DNA of 7,142 nt, taken from Ruminococcaceae bacterium UBA737 (lineage in GTDB: Bacteria > Bacillota > Clostridia > Oscillospirales > Acutalibacteraceae). The stretch lies in NCBI GenBank assembly GCA_002297415.1, contig DBKZ01000096.1:5329-12470 (forward strand), in the 5' to 3' direction. Numbering within the stretch: position 1 is the stretch's first letter; every line of letters begins with the position of its first letter. The notes under the pieces were generated by a model. The model was not told the DNA's origin. It did no database searches and worked only from the letters and a program-made list of their open reading frames with translations. Shown one piece after another: positions 1-6,925 of this stretch. The translations under genes and the position numbers were made by a program.

Positions 1-441
1 AACATAAAAAGCATTTCAAATCTGCTTTCTTCAAAGCAGGAAACTGCCGCAAAATCCGTGATTTCCTTATCTGAAAAGTTAAATCTTGCGGAATTAAAAA
101 TCAAAAATCTTAAATCCGAATTAACATTTGAAAAAATCAAAAATCTTGATAAAAACTGCAGAATTTACTTTGAAGAAAACTCGGATATGAAGACTTTACA
201 GCTTATGGCTGATTTTGCATATAAAAGCTTAAAGCATTCGGTATGGATTTTTTCAAAATCGGAAAATTCATATTCATTTGCAGTTTGCGGCGAAGAAAAC
301 AGTCTTGCGGAGGACTTTAAAAAAGTTTCTTCTCAGCTTAACATAAGAGGTGGCGGAAGAAACGGAATAAGACAGGGAACTGCAAGCGAAACAAAAGAAA
401 AAACAGAAGAGGTTATTAAAAGCATTTATGGATTGGACTGA
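1..441 (+). CDS. Alanyl-tRNA editing protein, AlaX-L type (3' part only)
   Basis: The frame is open from base 1 with no convincing start, so this is the C-terminal 146 residues of a gene that begins upstream. The family hydrolyses mischarged tRNA-Ala (Ser- or Gly-tRNA-Ala) in the cytoplasm, in trans to alanyl-tRNA synthetase. What is visible is a charged helical, coiled-coil-like stretch (roughly codons 5-45, rich in K, E and L), followed by a DHHA1-type domain that ends in the glycine-rich motif GGGRNGIRQG (349-378), the nucleic-acid-binding signature shared by AlaRS and AlaX-L. The NIKSISNLLSSK segment before the helix resembles the linker of stand-alone AlaX-L proteins more than the AlaRS C-terminus, so AlaX-L is preferred. 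A truncated view of alaS is the main alternative. The catalytic editing domain lies outside the window. The TGA stop lies inside prmA, which suggests translational coupling. Confidence 0.8.
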   Translation, partial: NIKSISNLLSSKQETAAKSVISLSEKLNLAELKIKNLKSELTFEKIKNLDKNCRIYFEENSDMKTLQLMADFAYKSLKHSVWIFSKSENSYSFAVCGEENSLAEDFKKVSSQLNIRGGGRNGIRQGTASETKEKTEEVIKSIYGLD

Positions 442-1345
442 AATAAAAGCGACCGTTCCGTCGGACAAAACCGATGAAGCTGCCGCTATAGCAAATATGA
501 CCGTTCCTTACGGAATTTACATTGAGGACTATTCTAATCTTGAGGAGGACGCCCTTGAAATAGCTCATATTGATTTAATAGACGAGGAGCTTATCGATAA
601 GGACAGAACGCATTCCGTAATTCACCTTTATATTTCCAAAGAAGAAAATGCCCTCGAAGCAATCGCTTTTTTGAAGGAAAGAATGAATGCGGCTGGTATT
701 TCATTTGAAATAAACAGCGAAACGGTCGACGATACCGATTGGAACGAAAACTGGAAAAAGTATTTTAAAGCCTTTAAGGTCGGAAATAAGCTTGCGGTTT
801 GCCCGAGCTGGGAAAATGCCGACGGGTTTAAGGACAGAAGCGTTATAAGCTTAGACCCCGGAACCGCTTTCGGGACGGGCACTCATGCTACTACCTCTCT
901 TTGCATGGAAGCTTTGGAAAGCATAATAAAAGGGGGAGAAACTGTTCTTGATATCGGAACGGGCAGCGGAATTCTTTCAATTGCGGCTGTTCTTTTGGGA
1001 GCAAAGAGCGCCGAAGGCGTTGATATCGACGAGCTTTCGGTTAAAACGGCGATAAATAATGCCGAAAGAAACAAAGTCTCCGATAAATGTAAATTTACTG
1101 TAGGCGACCTTGCGGATAAAATTTCAGGCAAATATGATATTATCTGCGCTAATATCGTTGCCGATGTTATAATAAGACTGTTTAAAAATGTCAAGGAATA
1201 TATGCATGAAAATACGAAGTTTATAATTTCGGGTATTATTGATATAAGAGCATGTGATATTGAGAATGCAATTGAAAAGTTCGGATTTAAAATTGTTAAA
1301 AAAATGACGCGTGACGAATGGCACGCTTATATTCTTACAATTTAA
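428..1345 (+). CDS. prmA: Ribosomal protein L11 methyltransferase PrmA
   Basis: A SAM-dependent methyltransferase that, by family, trimethylates ribosomal protein L11 in the cytoplasm. The 305-residue length is normal for PrmA. Residues 1-100 form the L11-recognition domain, starting MDWTEIKATVP with the typical VPYGIYIEDYSNLEE segment (26-40). The linker DWNENWKKYFKAF (104-116) follows. The catalytic domain carries LDPGTAFGTGTH (142-153), SAM motif I DIGTGSG (175-181), the acidic VDIDELS (198-204) and the NIVAD motif (242-246), which fills the NPPF-like position of this family. No key residue appears to be missing. The ATG lies 14 nt upstream of the end of the preceding editing gene; AGAAGAGG (405-412) may serve as a rather distant ribosome site, so coupling to the upstream gene is likely. 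The start is supported by the family-like N-terminus. prfB follows after 21 nt, which places both genes in one translation-related operon. Confidence 0.95.
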   Translation: MDWTEIKATVPSDKTDEAAAIANMTVPYGIYIEDYSNLEEDALEIAHIDLIDEELIDKDRTHSVIHLYISKEENALEAIAFLKERMNAAGISFEINSETVDDTDWNENWKKYFKAFKVGNKLAVCPSWENADGFKDRSVISLDPGTAFGTGTHATTSLCMEALESIIKGGETVLDIGTGSGILSIAAVLLGAKSAEGVDIDELSVKTAINNAERNKVSDKCKFTVGDLADKISGKYDIICANIVADVIIRLFKNVKEYMHENTKFIISGIIDIRACDIENAIEKFGFKIVKKMTRDEWHAYILTI

Positions 1346-1366
1346 TTTTTAAAAAGGGAGAAATTT

Positions 1367-2479
1367 ATGCTTGAATTTGAGCAGTTAAAAGCAAGACTTA
1401 CCGCAAATGAGCAGGAGGTCAGGGATTTAAAGGACGCTATTGGTTACGATAAGCTCAAAAGAGAAATAGAAGAGCTTGAATTAAAAGCCGCGGCGGACGG
1501 ATTTTGGGATGATATCGAAAATTCGCAGGCGGTTTTACAGCGTACGGGTAAGCTTAAAAACAAGGTTGAAACCTATGACGCAATTGTTTCTCAGTATGAG
1601 GATCTGTCGGTGCTTATAGATATGGGCGACGAAGAGGGAGATTTATCCTTGGTTGACGAAATTACCTCTTCTATTGACGAGCTTGAAAAATCGCTTGCTT
1701 CTCTTAGACTTCAAACCCTGCTTACGGGTGAATATGACGCAAATAATGCTATTCTTACCTTTCATGCAGGTGCCGGCGGTACAGAGGCTATGGACTGGGT
1801 GCAGATGCTTGTAAGAATGTATACAAGATGGGGCGAGCGCCACGGCTTCAATGTCAAGGTTCTCGACTTTCTTGACGGCGACGAAGCCGGCCTTAAAAGC
1901 GCAACAGTGCTTATCGAGGGCGAAAACGCTTACGGTTATTTAAAGAGCGAATCGGGAGTACACCGACTTGTGCGCGTTTCCCCGTTTGACGCTTCGGGAA
2001 GAAGGCACACTTCTTTTGCCTCAATTGAGGTTATGCCCGAGATTTCCGATGATGTCGATATAGAAATAAAGGACGAGGATATTAAAATGGATGTTTTCCG
2101 CTCCTCGGGCGCGGGCGGTCAGCATATCAATAAAACCTCTTCTGCTGTAAGACTTACACATATTCCTACGGGAATAGTTGTTGCCTGTCAGAATGAGCGC
2201 AGTCAGTTCCAGAACAAGGATCAGGCTCTTAAAATGCTTAAATCAAAGCTTCTTGAAATAAAGGAAAAAGAGCATCTTGAAAAAATAGAGGATATAAAGG
2301 GCGTACAGAAAGAAATCGCTTGGGGCGCGCAGATAAGGTCATACGTATTTATGCCCTATACTATGGTAAAGGACCACAGAACGAGCTTTGAATCAGGCAA
2401 TATTAACGCTGTTATGGACGGCGATCTTGACGGATTTATAAACGCTTATTTAAAGGCGAGCTCAAAGGGAGACCTTTGA
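1367..2479 (+). CDS. prfB: Peptide chain release factor 2 (RF2), without programmed frameshift
   Basis: A class I release factor that reads UGA and UAA stop codons and triggers peptide release at the ribosomal peptidyl-transferase centre. At 370 residues it matches family length (E. coli RF2 has 365). Order: N-terminal helical domain (about 1-115), the conserved HAGAGGTEAMDWVQML segment (133-148), the stop-codon recognition tripeptide SPF (205-207), which identifies RF2 rather than RF1 (PxT), and SGAGGQHINKT (247-257) with catalytic GGQ at 250-252. In this family the Gln is normally methylated by PrmC, which is not in this window. The start is fixed by AAAGGGAG (1353-1360) six bases before the ATG and by the family-like N-terminus. 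The frame is unbroken through the region where many prfB genes carry an in-frame TGA with +1 frameshift, so autoregulation of that kind is absent. The gene ends in TGA, a codon its product reads, in the context CTT TGA. Confidence 0.97.
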   Translation: MLEFEQLKARLTANEQEVRDLKDAIGYDKLKREIEELELKAAADGFWDDIENSQAVLQRTGKLKNKVETYDAIVSQYEDLSVLIDMGDEEGDLSLVDEITSSIDELEKSLASLRLQTLLTGEYDANNAILTFHAGAGGTEAMDWVQMLVRMYTRWGERHGFNVKVLDFLDGDEAGLKSATVLIEGENAYGYLKSESGVHRLVRVSPFDASGRRHTSFASIEVMPEISDDVDIEIKDEDIKMDVFRSSGAGGQHINKTSSAVRLTHIPTGIVVACQNERSQFQNKDQALKMLKSKLLEIKEKEHLEKIEDIKGVQKEIAWGAQIRSYVFMPYTMVKDHRTSFESGNINAVMDGDLDGFINAYLKASSKGDL

Positions 2480-2493
2480 TAAAAATAAAACTG

Positions 2494-2522
2494 TTGTATA
2501 GTTTTAAAAAATATGATAAAAT
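2494..2522 (+). promoter_or_regulatory. Predicted sigma-A promoter for the E2-like gene
   Basis: TTGTAT (2494-2499) and TAAAAT (2517-2522) are separated by exactly 17 nt, and a TG one base upstream of the -10 (2514-2515) gives an extended -10. Transcription would start near 2529, about 24 nt before the ATG at 2553. No terminator hairpin was seen between the prfB stop and this site, so read-through from prfB is also possible. The call rests on pattern only. Confidence 0.6.
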
Positions 2523-2552
2523 ATATTTTAGGTTATTTTATGGGGGTGCACT

Positions 2553-3410
2553 ATGCGCAAAGACGGAGTAAGAGTCAAGAAAACCGATCCTATGTATACA
2601 GTTGCGGCATATATAATGGATAAAAGAATTGATTCCATGAACATGGTCACAATTGATATTCCTATTGAACCGGTTCAGGATTATATCAATGAAAAGCGCA
2701 AGCAGGGGATAAGCATCAGCCACATGGCGGTTTTTCTTGCGGCTTATGTCAGAACAGTTGCGGAGTTTCAGCTCCTTAACAGATTTATTGTCAACAGAAA
2801 GCCGTATGCAAGAAACGAGCTTGCGGTTTCCATGGTAGTCTTAAAAGCAGGACAGATGGATCACGGAACGATGTCGAAAATGTATTTTAAGCTTGATAAT
2901 ACCGTTATTGATGTCAACAATATTATAAACAGCTATGTTGACGAAAACAGAAATGCTCCCGATAACAACGGAACGGAAAAAATGATTAAAATTCTTTTGG
3001 GAATTCCAGGGGTTTTGCCTTTGGGCGTCGGATTTTTCAAATTTCTTGATAAGCACGGACTTTTGCCGAAAAAGATTATTGATATGTCGCCGTTTCATGC
3101 AAGCTTGCTGATATCAAATCTTGCTTCTATAAGAACAAATCATATTTATCATCATGTTTATGAGTTCGGAACAACAAGTATCGGTATAACAATGGGAAAC
3201 ACAAGAGAAGTGCCTAAGAAAAAGCATGGGGAAATTGTTTTCGAAAAATGCATGCCTTACGGAATTGTTATGGACGAAAGAATTTGTTCGGGAAGCTACT
3301 TTGCGCTCGCATTCAGAAAGCTTAAAAAATATATGGCTGACCCGAAATTATTGGAAACCAAGCCCGAACATATCGAACCCGATCCGGATTTGAATAAAAT
3401 TTTAGTTTAA
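2553..3410 (+). CDS. 2-oxoacid dehydrogenase E2 / chloramphenicol acetyltransferase-fold protein, probably catalytically altered
   Basis: A 285-residue stand-alone protein with the fold of the catalytic domain of dihydrolipoyl acyltransferases (E2) and chloramphenicol acetyltransferase. It has no lipoyl or E1/E3-binding domain. Visible matches to the fold: HMAVFLAAYVRTVAEFQLLNRF (57-78), equivalent to the E2 helix ending in 'PxLN'; YARNELAVSMVV (85-96), equivalent to the 'diniGvAV' strand; SPFHASLLISNLASI (179-193), equivalent to 'tftitNlG'; and MDERICSGSYF (240-250) where active E2/CAT proteins carry the HxxxDG motif. Here the catalytic His position is Glu and the Asp position is Ser, so ordinary acyl transfer is doubtful. 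Related clostridial proteins, as I recall them, have DERICDG, so the Glu would be a family trait and the Ser particular to this copy. GGGGGTG (2542-2548) lies four bases before the ATG. It has its own predicted promoter. The function and substrate are unknown; it is often annotated as a 2-oxo acid dehydrogenase subunit E2. Confidence 0.75.
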   Translation: MRKDGVRVKKTDPMYTVAAYIMDKRIDSMNMVTIDIPIEPVQDYINEKRKQGISISHMAVFLAAYVRTVAEFQLLNRFIVNRKPYARNELAVSMVVLKAGQMDHGTMSKMYFKLDNTVIDVNNIINSYVDENRNAPDNNGTEKMIKILLGIPGVLPLGVGFFKFLDKHGLLPKKIIDMSPFHASLLISNLASIRTNHIYHHVYEFGTTSIGITMGNTREVPKKKHGEIVFEKCMPYGIVMDERICSGSYFALAFRKLKKYMADPKLLETKPEHIEPDPDLNKILV

Positions 3411-3412
3411 TC

Positions 3413-3441
3413 TTGATTTTATATAAAAAATGATATAAAAT
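3413..3441 (+). promoter_or_regulatory. Predicted sigma-A promoter for fba
   Basis: TTGATT (3413-3418) and TAAAAT (3436-3441) have a 17-nt spacer. Transcription would start near 3448, about 27 nt before the fba ATG. The -35 begins three bases after the upstream stop codon (TAA, 3408-3410). TATAAA (3434-3439) is an overlapping alternative -10 with a shorter 15-nt spacer. Confidence 0.6.
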
Positions 3442-3474
3442 AAAACTATAAAAAAATAAACGGAGGTTTAAATC

Positions 3475-4338
3475 ATGTTGGTTTCAGCAAAAGAAATGTT
3501 AACAAAGGCAAAAGCAGGCAAATATGCCGTTGGCCAGTTCAACATCAACAATCTTGAATGGACAAAAGCCATTCTTTTAACTGCTCAGGAGCTTAATTCT
3601 CCTGTAATTCTCGGTGTTTCCGAGGGAGCAGGGAAATATATGGCAGGATATAAAACTGTTGTAGGAATGGTTAACGGAATGCTTGAGGAGCTTAATATCA
3701 CCGTTCCGGTTGCTCTTCACCTTGACCACGGCAGCTATGAAGGCGCCAAAAAGTGCATTGAAGCAGGATTTTCTTCAATCATGTTTGACGGTTCGCATTA
3801 TCCTATCGAGGAGAACATCGAAAAGACTAAGGAATTAGTCGGAATTTGCAATGATTTAGGTCTTTCTCTTGAAGCTGAGGTCGGAGCTATCGGCGGAGAA
3901 GAGGACGGCGTAATCGGCGGCGGAGAGGTTGCAGATCCTAAGGAATGCAAAATGATTGCCGACCTCGGAGTTACAATGCTTGCCGCAGGTATCGGTAATA
4001 TTCACGGTAAATACCCTGCTAACTGGACAGGACTTCGTTTTGATACTCTTGCTGCAATTCAGGAGCTTACAGGCACAATGCCTTTGGTTCTTCACGGCGG
4101 CACAGGAATTCCTGCTGACATGATTAAAAAGGCAATTTCTCTCGGTGTATCAAAGATAAATGTTAACACCGAGTGCCAAATAAGCTTTACAGAGGCTACC
4201 CGTAAGTATTTTGAAGAGGGCAAGGACCTTGTAGGCAAGGGCTTTGACCCCCGTAAGGTATTAGCCCCCGGATTTGAAGCAATCAAAGCTACCGTTAAAG
4301 AAAAAATGGAGCTTTTCGGATCTGTTGGTAAGGCTTAA
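3475..4338 (+). CDS. fba: Class II fructose-bisphosphate aldolase
   Basis: A zinc-dependent glycolytic/gluconeogenic enzyme that reversibly cleaves fructose 1,6-bisphosphate to dihydroxyacetone phosphate and glyceraldehyde 3-phosphate in the cytoplasm. The 287 residues are typical of the shorter class II form found in Firmicutes. Visible signatures are HLDHG (82-86), with the catalytic Asp84 and Zn ligand His85; FDGSHYP (104-110); EAEVGAIGGEEDG (133-145); GNIHGKY (174-180) with Zn ligand His177; LHGGTGIP (206-213) with Zn ligand His207; and KINVNTE (227-233), which binds the substrate phosphate. All expected residues are present. The C-terminal GKGFDPRKVLAPG segment (254-266) is also typical. 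The start is set by GGAGG (3462-3466), eight bases before the ATG. It has its own promoter and a strong terminator, so it is probably transcribed alone at a high level. Tagatose-bisphosphate or other sugar-bisphosphate aldolases share this fold, but fructose-bisphosphate is the default reading. Confidence 0.93.
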   Translation: MLVSAKEMLTKAKAGKYAVGQFNINNLEWTKAILLTAQELNSPVILGVSEGAGKYMAGYKTVVGMVNGMLEELNITVPVALHLDHGSYEGAKKCIEAGFSSIMFDGSHYPIEENIEKTKELVGICNDLGLSLEAEVGAIGGEEDGVIGGGEVADPKECKMIADLGVTMLAAGIGNIHGKYPANWTGLRFDTLAAIQELTGTMPLVLHGGTGIPADMIKKAISLGVSKINVNTECQISFTEATRKYFEEGKDLVGKGFDPRKVLAPGFEAIKATVKEKMELFGSVGKA

Positions 4339-4353
4339 TAAGATAAATAAATT

Positions 4354-4386
4354 AAATCGGTTGCCTTTTGGGCAACCGATTTTTTT
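4354..4386 (+). terminator. Strong intrinsic terminator after fba, probably bidirectional
   Basis: A perfect 10-bp inverted repeat (ATCGGTTGCC at 4356-4365 with GGCAACCGAT at 4371-4380) encloses the 5-nt loop TTTTG and is followed by six Ts (4381-4386). AA at 4354-4355 can extend the stem against the first Ts. On the minus strand the same hairpin is followed by the T-rich TTTAATTTATTTAT, and it lies 18-50 nt past the convergent pyrophosphatase stop, so it likely ends both transcripts. Confidence 0.92.
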
Positions 4387-4403
4387 ATCCTTTAAAATAT
4401 AAA

Positions 4404-4934
4404 TTATTTGCAGTAATTTTCAATATATCCGTCAATGGCTTTTTGAATAACTTCTTTTGCGGCATTTGCGTCCATAACCTCGTTTACCGCGGTTTCCTTG
4501 TTTTCAAGCTCCTTGTAAACCCTGAAGAAGTGAGACATTTCTTCAAAAATGTGCTTAGGAATTTGAGAAATATCGGTATAAGAATTATATGTTGGGTCAT
4601 TAAAAGGAATTGCGATTATCTTTTCGTCATTTCTTCCGTTATCGATCATTGAAATAACGCCTATCGGATAGCACCTTACGGTTGTCATAGGATAAAGGGT
4701 TTCTGAGCAAAGAACCAAAACATCAAGCGGATCAAGGTCGTCGGCATAGGTTCTCGGAATAAATCCGTAGTTTGCAGGATATCTTGTAGAGGTGTAAAGA
4801 ATTCGGTCTAGTCTTAAAACTCCCGTTTCCTTGTCAAGCTCGTATTTACATTTACTGCCTTTTCCGATTTCGATAACCGCCATAAAATCATCGCTTGTTA
4901 TTCTTTTCGGATTGATGTCATGCCAGATGTTCAT
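4404..4934 (-). CDS. ppa: Inorganic pyrophosphatase, family I
   Basis: A soluble cytoplasmic enzyme that hydrolyses pyrophosphate to two phosphates with divalent metal, pulling biosynthetic reactions forward. The 176 residues fit bacterial family I pyrophosphatases. Visible signatures are the substrate-binding EIGKGSKCKYELDKETG (22-38), YPANYGFIPRTY (52-63), the family signature DLDPLDVLV (66-74) with metal-binding Asp66, Asp68 and Asp71, and DEKIIAIP (103-110). The C-terminal part, with HFFRVYKELE (135-144), is also typical. Nothing suggests the DHH-type family II enzyme common in Bacilli. The ATG directly follows the stop of the exporter gene (TAAATG on the minus strand), and its AAGGAG (4943-4948) lies inside the exporter's last codons, eight bases before the ATG. 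It is the last gene of the PqqD-like/exporter operon. No separate promoter was identified, although one inside the exporter gene cannot be excluded. Confidence 0.95.
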   Translation of the reverse strand: MNIWHDINPKRITSDDFMAVIEIGKGSKCKYELDKETGVLRLDRILYTSTRYPANYGFIPRTYADDLDPLDVLVLCSETLYPMTTVRCYPIGVISMIDNGRNDEKIIAIPFNDPTYNSYTDISQIPKHIFEEMSHFFRVYKELENKETAVNEVMDANAAKEVIQKAIDGYIENYCK

Positions 4935-6572
4935 TTAAATTTCTCCTTTTTCTTCTGTAATATTACCGTTTTCAAATCTTAAGATTTTATCCGGATTGAT
5001 ATTATCGGTTTTGCGGTGTGTTATGAAAAGCACGGTTTTATCCGTTAAGCTTTTTATATTATTAAGAATTTTTATTTCGGTGCTTCTGTCAAGAGCTGAG
5101 GTCGATTCGTCCAAAAGCAGAATAGGTGCGTCAAACAAAAGGGCTCTCGCTATGGCAAGCCTTTGAATTTGTCCTTCTGACAGTCCGCCGCCGCGCTCTG
5201 TAAGAGCTGTTTCAAATCCGTCGGGCAGAGAAGAAATCAAATCATATATCTCTGCGATTTTTGCCGCCTTTATTATTTTTTCTTCTTCGATTTCGCTGTT
5301 AAATAGAGTTATGTTTTCTTTTATAGTTCCCGAAACTATCATATTGCCCTGAGGGACATAGGAAAACATCGGTCTTACCGACGCGTCAATCGAACGGGAA
5401 TTATCAAAGAAAAGCTCGCCTTGGCTTGGAGTATACAGTCCTAAAAGAAGCTTGAACATTGTCGATTTTCCGCAGCCTGATTCACCGCTGAAAAGCGTGA
5501 GACTTCCTTTTTTGATTTTAAAGGAGCAATCGGATAAAACATTTTTATCCCCGTAGGAAAAGCTTAGGTGGGAACAGATTATGTAATTGAATTCCGCTTT
5601 CAGCTTTTTTATTTCCTCTTCGGGAAGTGCCGGTGGCTCGTCCGTCTTTTTATCAATTTCCATTATTCTTTCGGCGGAAGCGGTCATAGAATAGTATTTT
5701 GGGAGAATTCCCGAAACGCTTTGCAGGGGAGACCTTAAAATCGTTATAATTTCAAGTAGATAGTAAATCGTTCCGTAAGAAAGACCTGTGCTTACAGCCC
5801 AAATTATAACAGCGTAGTAGCCTAAAGAAAAGCTGGCATATAGGCTTAAATTTATTGCGGAGGAATATATCCGCTGTTTTATTCGCAGCCTTAGGTTGTC
5901 CGTCATCAGTCCGTTTGCTTTTTTAGATATTGTTTTTTTACCGGAAAAGGATTTTATAACGGTTATATTTTCAAGGCATTCCTGATAAAACGATCTTGTT
6001 TTTCCTTCGGTTCTTAATACCTCTTTATGTAAAAGCTTATATTTTTTGCTGAAAAAACGCCCTGCGAGAGGGATAAAGAAGCCTACAATAACAACTATAA
6101 CCGCAAGCAAGTAGTTTTGCTTTATAATAGCATAAAGACCTGCGGCAATTTTTGTCATCACCGTGCAGATTTCGGGAATCAGCTCAACGGCTCCGCGCGC
6201 GGTCTGCGCTACATCGTTTGTCATTCGGTTTAAAATATCGCCGGAGTGATTTTTTTCAATCTGACTGTATTCTTTTTTTATAAGCTCCGAGAAAATATGC
6301 TCGCGCAAGGCTATGGTTATTTTCCCCGATGAATAGGCGGAAAGATAGGACACAGAAAACTGCAAAACAATCTGCAAAACAATAATTCCCGCTACAATTA
6401 AGGATTTTGAAATAAATCCGCTTTTAGAGTCAATAATATTGCTGCCGATATATGCAAGCAGGATAAGCAGCAATGAAAGGACAATGTTCAGCGCGGATAT
6501 TGCCGCTATATGCGGAAAGAAGCTTTTTGTGTTGTTAATAATCCACTTTAATTCGTTTTTTTGTTTCTTCAT
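4935..6572 (-). CDS. ABC exporter half-transporter, fused membrane and ATPase domains
   Basis: A 545-residue type I (exporter-type) ABC protein of the inner membrane that should act as a dimer, exporting a substrate with ATP. The membrane domain (about 1-305) contains hydrophobic stretches near 20-45, 57-80, 135-170 and 238-262. The coupling-type segment GDILNRMTNDV is at 111-121. The ATPase domain (about 330-540) is complete: Walker A GESGCGKST (363-371), Q-loop YVPQ (405-408), signature LSEGQ (464-468), Walker B ILLLDE (484-489), D-loop SALD (492-495) and H-loop His519. There is no N-terminal C39 peptidase domain, so it would not cleave a leader peptide itself. The ATG overlaps the upstream PqqD-like stop (ATGA) and has only a weak ribosome site, which implies translational coupling. 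The substrate is not evident. The PqqD-like neighbour hints at a modified peptide, but a lipid, drug or other small molecule is equally possible. Confidence 0.93.
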   Translation of the reverse strand: MKKQKNELKWIINNTKSFFPHIAAISALNIVLSLLLILLAYIGSNIIDSKSGFISKSLIVAGIIVLQIVLQFSVSYLSAYSSGKITIALREHIFSELIKKEYSQIEKNHSGDILNRMTNDVAQTARGAVELIPEICTVMTKIAAGLYAIIKQNYLLAVIVVIVGFFIPLAGRFFSKKYKLLHKEVLRTEGKTRSFYQECLENITVIKSFSGKKTISKKANGLMTDNLRLRIKQRIYSSAINLSLYASFSLGYYAVIIWAVSTGLSYGTIYYLLEIITILRSPLQSVSGILPKYYSMTASAERIMEIDKKTDEPPALPEEEIKKLKAEFNYIICSHLSFSYGDKNVLSDCSFKIKKGSLTLFSGESGCGKSTMFKLLLGLYTPSQGELFFDNSRSIDASVRPMFSYVPQGNMIVSGTIKENITLFNSEIEEEKIIKAAKIAEIYDLISSLPDGFETALTERGGGLSEGQIQRLAIARALLFDAPILLLDESTSALDRSTEIKILNNIKSLTDKTVLFITHRKTDNINPDKILRFENGNITEEKGEI

Positions 6573-6835
6573 TCGGTAAGTATTCCGTTCTCTTTTAAGA
6601 TTTTTAAAAAGATATCTATTTCATTAAGCGCCAAAACCGAGGATATCGTGAAATTGTCGGTTAAAGCGGTAAATAGCTGTTCAGCCGTTTTTTCTCCCTC
6701 TTTAAGTTCTCTCCATAAAAAGGCGGCTGTTGAATTGAGCTTTATAAGCTTGTTAAAATTTGAGCTTTTGTCAGAGCATACGACTATGTTTTCCCCGGAA
6801 ATATTTTTAATATCAAAACTGTCTTTAATCTTCAA
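6569..6835 (-). CDS. PqqD-like small protein (RiPP recognition element fold)
   Basis: An 88-residue protein that resembles the PqqD family. In pyrroloquinoline quinone and other RiPP pathways, PqqD-type domains bind the leader of a precursor peptide and present it to a radical SAM or other modifying enzyme. The family pattern is visible: an N-terminal beta-rich part (1-34), the hallmark LNSTAAFLWREL (33-44) followed by an acidic turn (KEGEKT, 45-50), the helix AEQLFTALTDNF (51-62), and a C-terminal helix ending in FLKILKENGIL (76-86), which corresponds to 'fl..L...Gll'. The start is TTG: GGAGG (6844-6848) sits eight bases upstream, and no alternative ATG lies nearby. The stop overlaps the exporter ATG by four bases. 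No cognate precursor, radical SAM enzyme or protease is in the window, so the partner is unknown. Recognition rests on one motif and length, hence the moderate confidence. Confidence 0.72.
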   Translation of the reverse strand: MKIKDSFDIKNISGENIVVCSDKSSNFNKLIKLNSTAAFLWRELKEGEKTAEQLFTALTDNFTISSVLALNEIDIFLKILKENGILTE

Positions 6836-6843
6836 GGTTTTTT

Positions 6844-6848
6844 CCTCC
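6844..6848 (-). promoter_or_regulatory. Ribosome binding site that fixes the TTG start of the PqqD-like gene
   Basis: The minus strand reads ACGGAGGAAA here. The GGAGG core ends eight bases before TTG at 6835-6833. This is the best ribosome site in the operon, and it explains why a non-ATG codon is chosen as the start. Confidence 0.8.
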
Positions 6849-6864
6849 GTAAAAATAATATATT

Positions 6865-6893
6865 ATTATACTATGCAGTTTTGGGGTTAAAAA
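6865..6893 (-). promoter_or_regulatory. Predicted promoter of the PqqD-like/exporter/ppa operon
   Basis: A perfect minus-strand -10, TATAAT (6870-6865), lies about 30 nt before the TTG start. The -35 is poor: TTTTTA at 6893-6888 with a 17-nt spacer. Transcription would start near 6858 and give a 5' leader of only about 22 nt, leaving no room for a riboswitch. The weak -35 may mean an activator is needed. Confidence 0.5.
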
Positions 6894-6925
6894 TATGCTG
6901 TTTTTAATGCACTTGATAAAAACAC

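Noticed and set aside
4368..4652. A 94-residue plus-strand ORF opposite the pyrophosphatase gene.
   Set aside because: It begins inside the fba terminator and is antisense to a well-conserved ppa; its protein resembles no family and it has no ribosome site.
6836..6864. A riboswitch or attenuator in the leader of the PqqD-like operon.
   Set aside because: The predicted leader is only about 22 nt, and no terminator/antiterminator pair is seen between the predicted start and the TTG.
6561..6890. A 109-residue plus-strand ORF opposite the PqqD-like gene.
   Set aside because: It is antisense to the PqqD-like frame, which has a strong ribosome site, family motifs and an ATGA overlap with the exporter.
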